DNA from: CBDHDJ01 sp965261645
Lineage (GTDB): Bacteria > Pseudomonadota > Alphaproteobacteria > SHVV01
Length of the DNA: 64,000 bases
Assembly (NCBI GenBank): GCA_965261645.1
Contig: CBDHDJ010000003.1
Coordinates: 1,488,001-1,552,000 of the forward strand
Direction: 5' to 3'
Part shown: piece by piece, positions 55,707-64,000 of the stretch
Layout: every line of letters starts with the position of its first letter
Numbering within the stretch: position 1 is the stretch's first letter
Program-made: the position numbers and the translations under genes
Notes under the pieces: model-generated
Databases searched by the model: none
Told to the model about the DNA's origin: nothing
Seen by the model: only the letters and a program-made list of their open reading frames with translations

Positions 55707-58700
55707 CTACATGCGCATGCCGAGGCTCTGATATCTCCCCTTTTGCTGCTGGCTTTCAGCCTTGCGCTCGGCGCGCTGTTGCCGCAACTCCCGGAGCTTC
55801 TCCGGATCGTCGAGCAAACGGGCGATGCGTTCCTCGCGCATCCGGATGTCCTCGCCCTCGCGTTGCCCTGCCAGGGTCACAGCTAAGTGCCGGTCGTCGC
55901 CATCAAGCATGCCACGGACCCGCGCGAGCGCTGAGTCGAGGCTTTCTTGCGTGTTCGCGATGTAATCGAGATGGATGCCGTATCTCTCCGGATTGTCCAA
56001 GAGTCCCTCGCAGCGGCCCACCGCAAAGTCGGTCACATTCCGCCATGTGTCATAGTCCTCATGATCGGGAACTGCCACGCCCCGCTCGGCCGCTGCGGCC
56101 ACCAACGTCTCGCGGCGGTCCATCTGACCCGCCATGAGCTTGGGCCAGTTGTCGAAATACTTCCGATTTGACACTGCCTTGCCGAGCTGCTTGAGCACGG
56201 CGCTTATCTCCGATTCAACGCCGCGATCCAGGAGCATGTTCTGGGAGAAGCTGTCGAGCTCCTCGTGTAGACGGTTGAAGCCATCCGTGTAGATGACATG
56301 GACGCCCTCTTCCGCGGCGCGATCCACCTGGCGGTTCCAGTCCCGTTTCAGTACCTGCGAGCGCTCCAGGGCCTCCTGCGCGAAGGTCTCGGTCCGCCTC
56401 TGATCGTGGTAGTCCTGCCCGCCGACGAGATAGCCGATGGCGCGTCCGAGGCGGGAGAACGACACCCCCGCAGGCTCGGCGCCGGGAGATATGGCTCTCG
56501 CCCGGTCCGGCGCGGTGCCGTCATCCGATGCGAACCGGGGACCGACCCAGTGGCGGTTTTGCAGGCGCCGCAGCTCGCGCGCCTCCCGTTCGGCCAGTTC
56601 ATTGTCATCAACCCGGATCACCTCGCGAAGCGCAGAGAGCGCCCTTGTCATGTGAGTCTTGGCCGTGACGAGCCTGTCAAGATGGGCGCTATAGGTTTCC
56701 TTACCGGAGAGTATGGCCTCGCCCGCCGCCATGAGGCGCTCTGCCTCCTGCCGCCACTCCGGGTAGGCCTTAATCCCGGTTAGCTCGGTTTCCTGATCCG
56801 CCGCAACGTCGTGGAGAGGGGCGCGGGCATCCATGTGCCGTTGCGCTTCGCCTGGATACTCCAGGATCTGTTTGCGGGTCGAGAGATAGTGCTGGTGGTT
56901 GTCAAGCACCTGGATCAAGGGCGCCCGTGATTTGGCCGGGATATCCGGGGTCTCCGCAATCGTTTGAACGCGCACGACGATGTCCATGTAGCCCTTGGCG
57001 TAGAACAATGGGACTCTGGCTTGCCGGGCGTCTTCGACGAGGCTGTTCCAGTCCCGCCGCAAAGCTTCGTAGGCGGGCATCCAGTCCGGCGTTGCAGGCC
57101 CCGGGTGTTCGACTTCCCCCCGTGTATCCGCGGCTTCGCTGCGCGGTTCCGGTTTGCTGCCTACGGCGGCATATTCCCCATCCTCCCGGATGACGCGGCG
57201 CAGCCGTGACAGCTCCCGTTCCACGTGCGCGTGACCGGTTTCCATATTGTCGAGATGGGCGCCATACGTATCGCCGTCGCCAAGGATGGTCTCGGCTGTC
57301 TCCATCAGGCGGTCCGCTTCCTGTCTCCACCCCATGTGATCCGATACCTGAACGATCCGAACGCCGAGACCATCGGCGACGCGCTGGAGGGAAGCATGCG
57401 TGTCCATGTGCCGTTCGGTGGCTGCAATGTAGTACTCAACGTACCGGCGCGCAGTGAGATCCCGTTGGTGATTTTCGAGCGCCTCGATCATGGGCGCCCG
57501 TGTCTCGGCCGGGATATCCACGTTCTCCGCCAACGCCTCGATGCGCGGGATGATGTCGGCGTACCCTTGGGCGTAGAATAGCGGCTCCCGGTCTGCCGGG
57601 TGCGCTCGATGAGCTGGTTCCAGTCCCGCTGCAATGCTTCGTAATGTGCATTCCAGTCTGGTTTCGCGGATTCACGATCGGTGAGGGGTGCCGCCGTATT
57701 GGGCGTCGTAATGGCAGTATCGGCGGGCTTCGTGTCCGGTCTGGGAGGATCCTGGTCTGGCGGCGGCAAATCCTCCTGTGCGGCCACGGCAAGTGCCCAG
57801 GGGTAATCCTCGGCTTCGACCGGCGGGATGGTGTCGATGATCCGAGACTCCGCTGCGCCACGATCGGTAGACGGCGCCCGGGTCGCGTCCCGCGTCACCG
57901 TATCGGCCCGCCTGGGCTTTTCGGTGCGGCCACCTTCCAGCACCAACTCCCCCTGCCGCAATTCGGGTTTCGGGTGTTGTGCCTCTTGTTCCGCCTCGCG
58001 CTTGATCCGATGCACGTGCCGCATTGTGGCCGCGCGCCGATGGCGTCGCGCCCGGGCATGGAGGTCCTGGAACTCGTCGAGGTCCTTGCGGGCGATGCCG
58101 CCGCATTGGGACAACAGCGAGCCAAAGTCATCCTGCCGGGCGCGGAAGATCTCGACCTGCTTCAATAACGCCGCATGGCGGGTGAGGGTTTCCTGGAAAG
58201 CCCCGCCGAGTGCCACGGCATCGCCTTGCGAGCGGGTCCGTTCCCGAAGATCGTCGTACGCAGTCAGAACCTGCCTGCGGTCATTGGCAAAGGCAGCAAC
58301 AGTCCGGGCGTGACGCCAGCCGAAGGCGGTGCGCCGGACATCCCGCGCAATGCGAACCAGCGCGTTGTCGTTCGCGGCTGCACGGATATCCCCCGCCTCG
58401 CCCCGGGCTTCGTCAGGGGATCGAACCCTGTCCTCCGCTACACCCTCCCGACGCTCTTCCCACACACCATCCGCCATGTAGTCGAGTGCTGCTTCCTTAG
58501 GCTGCGAGCGCGACCAGCGTTCGGCCAGATACGCCCGGATCTCGGTATCCGTCACCGCCAATTCCTGGTCGTTGTCGGCCCTCCTGTCGGCGATGTCGAG
58601 GGCGAGCGGCGCCCGGTTGACGTAGATGTCGAGTCTTTCGCGATGGCGTGTCCCGGCGGGATAGATCGTCTCGCGCGAGGGCCTCGCATCGGCCAGCAGG

Positions 58701-61300
58701 AATGTCCGGTCCACGGTCAATCCCTGGGCCGAGGTGATGGTCATTGCATAGCCGTGGTCGAGACGGATATTGCCGTACCAGTCGCGGATTTCGTCGTGGT
58801 GGAATCTGACCTCACGGCCATCCTCGGTGCGCGCCGATATCAGGACACTCGGTGCCGTACCGGCCTCAGCTTTTTCAACCTTGAAGTCCTCTACCGTGAC
58901 CACGGTGCCGTTGAACAACTGCTTCCCCCAGTGGGTTGCGCCGATGCGTAACCGGTCGCCGCGCGCGATCTCCAGCGGCGAGGCCGTCCGGTCGTCTTCC
59001 GTACCCCGGCTTACCATCACCGTCACTCGGTCCGCATCGGCCCGATCCGAATGGGTCCGATCCGTATCGGTCTGTTCTCGATCCGGGAGCGCGACGAACC
59101 GGCGCTCGCGCATCAGGTGCGACAACGCCCGTGCTTCAGCCCGCGTGCGCGCCAGCACCACACTGGATTTGCCGGGGTTCGCCCGCTGGGAGCGGTCCCA
59201 ATCGTCGACCAGACCGGTCAATGTCTTTTCTTCGTCGTACCCGATATGGAACCGCCCACGCAGGTGGAGCGCTGCAATGGCCGATGCCGCATCGCCGTCG
59301 CGCAGCGCCTCGGAGGCAGAGACCTGCCACGGCGTAAATTCAAGTCTTCCCTTCATGTTCTCGTAGTAGGTAAGAATGCGGGTACGCCTCTCCTCTGCCA
59401 TCGAATTCGCCAGCAGCCGTGCCGTCTCGGGTGTCTCGCCCTGGACATGGGTCAGGATATCCTCCAGGTCCGCCTTCTGGCGCCGGATGCGGTCCACCCG
59501 GACACTGCCAACCGCATCACGGATCAACCTCAGCCCCGGTCCCGCCTCCACTGGTTGTTGTTGTTGGGTGTCGCCTGCGAAGACGATCTTCGCCCCATGG
59601 CGCTCGGAGAGTTGGAGAATGTGATGCGCCTGGCGGGTCGACAGCATGCCCGCTTCGTCGACGATGATGGTGGTATCCTTGTTAATCTCGATACCGCCCC
59701 GCGCGGCAAGACGCAGCAGCTTGTCGACGCAGAACGGCCGCGCATCGACATCGTTGCCGAGCGCCACTGCCGTGCGCCAGGCCACGGCGGTGGCGATGAT
59801 GTCGCTCCCATGTTCACGGTAGAGATCGGCGATAGGCCGCAGCGTTGTGGTCTTGCCAGAACCGTCCGCTCCTTCGATGATGGCGACCCGGCCACCGGAT
59901 GAGGTGACCGACCGGATTGCCGCGATCTGTTCTTCGCTCAACGGATAACCCGCCTTCAGTAGACCCGCCACCTTTGCCTCGATGGTCTGGGCGGGCAAAG
60001 AGTGACCCGTATCGGCGGCCATGCCTGCCGCCATATCCCTGACTTCTTGCTCCATCTGTAGGGTCTGTCGGGTCGAATATAGTCTCGTGTGCGCCATATC
60101 GGCCCGGCCCTCAGCCGACCTGAGCGGGCGGGTCAGGCGCACCACCTCCGGGCTCATAAGCACACGTTCTATGCTTGTCCCCACCGCCTCATGGTTCAAT
60201 AACCCGGCGGTGGCATTGCCCACCCGCTCGACGATATCGGGCAGGCGGAAGACCGCCTCCTCCCGCGTAAGGCGCTCCGGCAGGTCTTCCAGCACCGACG
60301 TCAGCGCCCGGATCTGCTCTTGGGTAATCTCCTCCGCCTTGCCCAGAAGCGAGGCGATCAGTCCTTCGCGTTCGACATATCCCTCCGCCTCGCAACGCCA
60401 ACGCGCGTGCCGAATCTCCGGGTCGTTGTCGGGCGACTTGCCGGCCCGCGTGATCTTGTTCGCTGCTGCTGCCCGCGGTGCGTTGCCCTCGACCGTAAAA
60501 CCCATCTCCAGGGCCGCTTCAATAATCTGACCCCGGCGCTTCGACCAGTGCGCGATCAACGCCGCCGGTTCTTGGCCGGCGCCTCCAGCGGATGGGGCAA
60601 AGCCCGTGATACGGGTGAACTCATTGTCCTTGCCGTACTGCTCCATGCGTATGCCAAGCCGGTCCCGCAGGTTCCACGCCAAGGCATTGCGGTAGACCGC
60701 CCCCGCCGCCTTCATCCAGGCATAGACCGGGTGCTGGTGCAGCGCCCGGTACTTGCCGTCCCGGTGCGTTCGCGCGGCATTGAAGATCGTGCAATGGGTA
60801 TGAAGCTGCGGGTCGTTCTCGCGGCTCGTGCCATGCTGGAAAATCGCCCCCATGATGTCAGCCGCCACGACCCTGGTTCCGTCTCGTTCCTGAAGCCGCG
60901 TCCAGGCGCAATACCACAACACCGTCTCTGCCAATGCGGTACGGGCTGCGTCATTGTGCGCGCGCTCGATCTGCGAACGCAGCTCAGCATCGGCAATAGC
61001 CCACAAGGCGGAGACGCTCTTGTCGGCGCTGAACGTCATGTCGAGACCGGGCGAGCGCTTCTCGCTTCCGGCATTGCGCGTCAGCCGCTCTCCACCGTCG
61101 GGGGCGAAGCCATGATACAGCCGGTGGAAGTCTCCGCCATCGACCCTGCCGCCGTCGGCAAGCCCGAACAGGCCGCAGGGGTTCCACCACACGCCATCCG
61201 GTTCCTCGCCCGCCGTGTAGTACTCGTTGGGGTGACGGAAGGAGCGCTGGCTCTCAAGGTAATAGGCTGCCGAGGCCATTTGGGCCAGCGTCGCTACCAT
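55707..61300 (-). pseudogene. MobF relaxase/helicase, second copy, frameshifted
   Basis: The 5' part (61300 down to ~57590, 1254 codons) and 3' part (~57590 down to 55707) together equal the 1824-aa relaxase of the first block. Comparing the copies at the break shows CTCCCGG here against CTCCCCGG there, a one-base loss near 57588 that would end translation at 57488. The relaxase and helicase domains (HTHC, GADGSGKTTTL, IIVDEAGM) are in the first part, so a truncated yet enzymatically complete protein is possible; only the C-terminal repeats would be lost. The Walker A Ala-Ala of copy 1 is Ala-Asp here. Confidence 0.85.
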
Positions 61301-61545
61301 ATCGACCGTATCCCGATAGTTCCCGCCGCCGGTTTCAACTCTCTAACCTCTTTCCTTAACCCTCATGCCAATATCGCGTTCACAGCCAGCCCAGAAGCGA
61401 TAGCCTCCAGGATTATCCAATCGCCCCACGCCAGTTTACGGCAGAGGTGGCATTGCTTATTTCGCTATATAACCTTCTGTGAGAGGATATAGATTGTGAA
61501 CGCAAAGAACAAGTCACGAACAATAGAAGAATAAGATTTGTACAA
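61301..61545. other. upstream region of relaxase copy 2, candidate oriT
   Basis: Matches 33373-33612 closely (CTATATAACC, GAGAGGATATAG). Same comments as for that region. Confidence 0.3.
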
Positions 61546-61686
61546 ATGACGGATTGGGCCTGGGTTGAAGTGTTGAACGTACGCGGGATTGATATCGGTG
61601 AGCGTAGCTTGCGAACATTCCTGAACAAGGTCGCTTCTGGGACCGGCAAACGTGGATCAACCGAAGAAGGCAGTGAGCCGTTCTGA
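61546..61686 (+). CDS. small DNA-binding-like protein, 46 aa
   Basis: MTDWAWVEVLNVRGIDIGER then SLRTFLNKVASG: the pattern of a short helix-turn-helix in which a WxxVxxxLNxRGI helix precedes an LRTFLN recognition helix, as in small regulators of plasmid transfer genes. The first-block copy keeps the reading frame to the same stop but has lost the ATG. Differences between copies do not introduce stops, which favours real coding. It is divergent from the relaxase and might regulate it. Confidence 0.5.
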   Translation: MTDWAWVEVLNVRGIDIGERSLRTFLNKVASGTGKRGSTEEGSEPF

Positions 61687-61949
61687 GCTGAACGAATGCG
61701 TACCTTCTCTTGCAAAACGACGATGTGGCCTTCCAAGTATGGAGAGCCGTCGTTGGGTTGCGGATACGAACAAGGAAGTTGCAGGGGGGGGATGATGGCG
61801 TGGCACGTCAGTGCCCGCATATGGCGATGGTACGAAGCACCGTGCCATGGATGTTCGGAGAACGAGGAGCCGTCGACGGGTGTTAGCTTGCACATCTGGC
61901 GGTGGCGCGAAGCGCCCCGCCATGGGCCGTTGCTCTAACCAACCGACAC
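61687..61949. other. GC-rich repeat-bearing spacer
   Basis: Matches 33760-34031. Contains GGCGCGAAGCGCC-type inverted repeats and no convincing gene. Confidence 0.35.
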
Positions 61950-61994
61950 AAAAGGGGGCCGGTCCCGCGCTGAGTGGTGGCGGGGACCGGCCCT
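61950..61994 (-). terminator. rho-independent terminator of DUF2493 copy 2
   Basis: Minus strand AGGGCCGGTCCCCGCC pairs with GCGCGGGACCGGCCCCC, then TTTT. Near-identical to 34032-34077. Confidence 0.85.
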
Positions 61995-62005
61995 GAAAGG
62001 TGCCG

Positions 62006-62922
62006 CTACGCGGCGGCGAGCAGGACGGGAATTCCGATCTTGCGTGCTTTGTCGACCATGTTGTTAGTGATGCCGGAGCCAGGGAAAGCGACGAGCCCCT
62101 TCGGCAGGAAGTTCAGCAGGACATCGTTACGGCGGAAGGGCGCGGCCTTGCCGTCGCGACTCCAGTCGGGTTTGCAGACGACCTGGTGAACGCCGTTCTT
62201 CTCGGCCCAGCTTGCCGCGATCTTCTCCGCGCCGGTTCCGCCGCCGTGCAGCAGGACCATATCGCCGTACTTGATCTTGATGCTGTCGAGGGAGTGCCAG
62301 ATGGCGCTGACGTCGTCGAAGTCCTTGCCGCCGGTGAAGGCGACCAGGGTGCCCTCGGGCAGATGCGCGGAGGTCTCGCGGTCCTTTCGTGCTCGCAGGT
62401 AGTCGCGGGCGTCGATGGCGGCTGAGGTGAGTTGCCGGTCTGGCTGCTGTGCGATCCGTTACGCGGACGCCAGGTATCGCCGGTCTCGGTACGGTATCCC
62501 TCGCCGGCGAGGTTCCGCATGGTCTCGAATGCGTCGCGCCGGTCGCCGAGGTTCTGGACCCGGTCGGTGACGAGTTCCAGTTCCAGCGACTTGATCTCGG
62601 AGCCGTCCTGTTCCTGGCCGAGGTCTTTCATCTCGGGCGCGATCTTGTCGATGCCGCGGTCGAGGCGCTGGACCTGGGCGTGCAGCGCATTGACGAAACC
62701 CCAGAGCAGGCTCTCGCGTTCATCGGCAAGCTGCGTGCCGTCCGGTGCGACGGCAGCGGCTAGAATGTGGATCGCTTCCTCGATCCCGGCAAGCGCCTCT
62801 TCCTCGTTCCAGATCTCCCGGTTGTCGAACTCGTCGGGACCAGGAGTGGCTCCGAACAGGGCGGCCTGCTCGCAAGCCATTGCGGTCTGTGACGACGTTT
62901 CTGTGCTGATAAAGTTCTGCAT
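62006..62922 (-). pseudogene. DUF2493/SLOG protein, second copy, frameshifted
   Basis: Matches the 305-aa protein at 34089-35006. At ~62430 one T is missing (GTGAGTTGCC here, GTGAGTTTGCC there), so the helical N-terminal half and the SLOG domain are in different frames. The SLOG part (MVLLHGGGTGAEKIAASWA) is otherwise well kept. ATG 62922 corresponds to the start of the intact copy. Probably recently inactivated, or a sequencing error. Confidence 0.85.
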
Positions 62923-63473
62923 GATTCTCTCCACTGTAATGTCGATATCCTCCGAGGCGGGATGCCCCGTCGTGATGACTCTTTGTTTCACGCGCTCGCA
63001 GCGGAGCCACGATTGCCGGAATGCCTGCGCTGGGGGGATGGGCGAGTGGTGCGGGCGCAGGGAGCGGAGCGAGCGAGCCACGGTCGCGTATTCGCCCGGC
63101 GCTAGCCGCGCAGCGGCGTGGCATTACGCGCTATCGCCGTAACGGAGCGTGAGCGCAGTGGAGGACCCCGGAGGGGTTGTCGCAGTGAGAACGTGTGGGA
63201 CAATGAGGCATCATAACGGGCTAATTATTCTCTCACTTCGATACCTCTCTTCCACCGTTGCCACGGCCTTAGTGGTTGCAATAAGGGGTGCGATTCGATC
63301 CACGGGGGTCTCATTTTCAAAGGCAGTGAGGTCACCGTTGAAGTTGGAATGTTCTGGAACGATCACGGTTGAAGGAATGCCGCGTTCCGAATAGCGGAGT
63401 GAAGGGCGGTTGTAATACGCTCGCCCAGCGCTCCCGTTATGGAGGTTTTTCCTGGACTCGAAGAAGGCTACAT
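62923..63473. other. upstream region of DUF2493 copy 2, partly duplicated
   Basis: The first ~320 bp match 35007-35320; the remainder (63240-63473) is unrelated to the first block. No gene recognised. Confidence 0.4.
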
Positions 63474-63516
63474 TAAAAAAGGCCGATCCCACGCCAATTT
63501 GGCGGGAACCGGCCTT
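63474..63516 (-). terminator. rho-independent terminator of ssb copy 2
   Basis: Minus strand AAGGCCGGTTCCCGCC pairs with GGCGTGGGATCGGCC, then TTTTTT. Fourth member of the shared hairpin family. Confidence 0.85.
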
Positions 63517-63542
63517 GAGGTGTGCGGGGGAAGGAATCCCTC

Positions 63543-63956
63543 CTAGAAGGGGATCTCGCTATCATCCACCGACCCGGCGGTCTCGGCAACGGGAACAGCA
63601 TTGCCGTTCGGCTTGTCGAGGAATTGAACTCGGCCGCCGGGGACCAGCAGGATCTCGGTCGAGAACCGGTCGCTGTCCTCGCCGTCCTTGCGCCACTTGC
63701 GGGTCTGCAGCTTGCCCGAGACGTAGACCAGGCGGCCCTTCTTCGCGTGCTTCTCCATCATCTCCACCAGGCCGTCCTGGAAGGTGACGATGCGATGCCA
63801 CTCGGTGCGGTCCATCTTGTCGCCCGAGTTTTTGTCGAGGAAACTCTCGTCGGTCGCGATCGAGACATTGGCGACGCGGCCGCCGTTGGTGAGACGGCTG
63901 ATGGTGGCATCGGCGCCGAGGCGTCCGATCAACTGTGCGTTATTCAGTCCGAACAT
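63543..63956 (-). CDS. ssb: single-stranded DNA-binding protein, second copy
   Basis: A 137-aa SSB whose OB-fold (about residues 1-105) is almost identical to the copy at 35555-35995. The copies differ in the linker; this one ends DDSEIPF, a good acidic interaction tip. AGGAGA precedes the ATG at 63956. It appears intact although the adjacent DUF2493 and relaxase copies are frameshifted. Confidence 0.93.
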   Translation of the reverse strand: MFGLNNAQLIGRLGADATISRLTNGGRVANVSIATDESFLDKNSGDKMDRTEWHRIVTFQDGLVEMMEKHAKKGRLVYVSGKLQTRKWRKDGEDSDRFSTEILLVPGGRVQFLDKPNGNAVPVAETAGSVDDSEIPF

Positions 63957-64000
63957 GATCAATCTCCTATGATCCGGGTTATGACATCGGGTTAGCGAAC

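Overview
The window looks like an accessory, insertion-sequence-rich part of a high-GC alphaproteobacterial genome. The best taxonomic markers are a DUF1476 gene (the zeta inhibitor subunit of the alphaproteobacterial F1-ATPase) at 11151-11471, a bactofilin and a divergent polysaccharide deacetylase. Many genes are broken by insertion elements or single-base frameshifts, which suggests a genome with an active or recently active IS load. No rRNA, complete tRNA or CRISPR array was seen.

Layout. 1-15 kb: a truncated integrase, a bactofilin with an IS5 element just upstream, a putative metallopeptidase surface lipoprotein, an IS1380 copy carrying a nested IS110/IS1111 element, a decayed group II intron cut by a second IS1380 copy, the ATPase zeta subunit, an IS1182 element and a polysaccharide deacetylase. 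15-28 kb: a surface-lipoprotein export cluster with four intact or broken lipoproteins, two Slam-type (DUF560) outer-membrane translocons and a DUF3187-like outer-membrane protein. 28-42 kb: conjugation-type genes, namely a 1824-aa MobF relaxase/helicase, a DUF2493/SLOG protein, SSB, small hypotheticals, and a zinc-ribbon gene split by a four-gene serine-recombinase unit. 42-52 kb: a toxin-antitoxin remnant, small genes, a glnS 3' remnant, a third and internally deleted IS1380 copy, a LysM/coiled-coil protein with an exact-period 360-bp duplication, and two intact plus one remnant tyrosine integrases. 52-64 kb: a second lipoprotein-Slam-relaxase-DUF2493-SSB block that is a diverged duplicate of 21.4-36.0 kb. 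It lacks the three genes between Slam and the relaxase, and both its relaxase and its DUF2493 gene carry frameshifts.

How the genes may work together. Slam proteins (type XI secretion) move lipoproteins with a TbpB-like C-terminal barrel to the cell surface. Here several lipoproteins share that C-terminal signature: two have Ala-rich helical stalks, two form a second family, and one carries an HExxH zincin motif. They sit beside the Slam genes, so the simplest reading is a self-contained surface-display system. Its repeated linkage to a MobF relaxase, SSB and tyrosine integrases suggests that it travels on an integrative conjugative or mobilizable element, though no type IV secretion genes are visible in this window.
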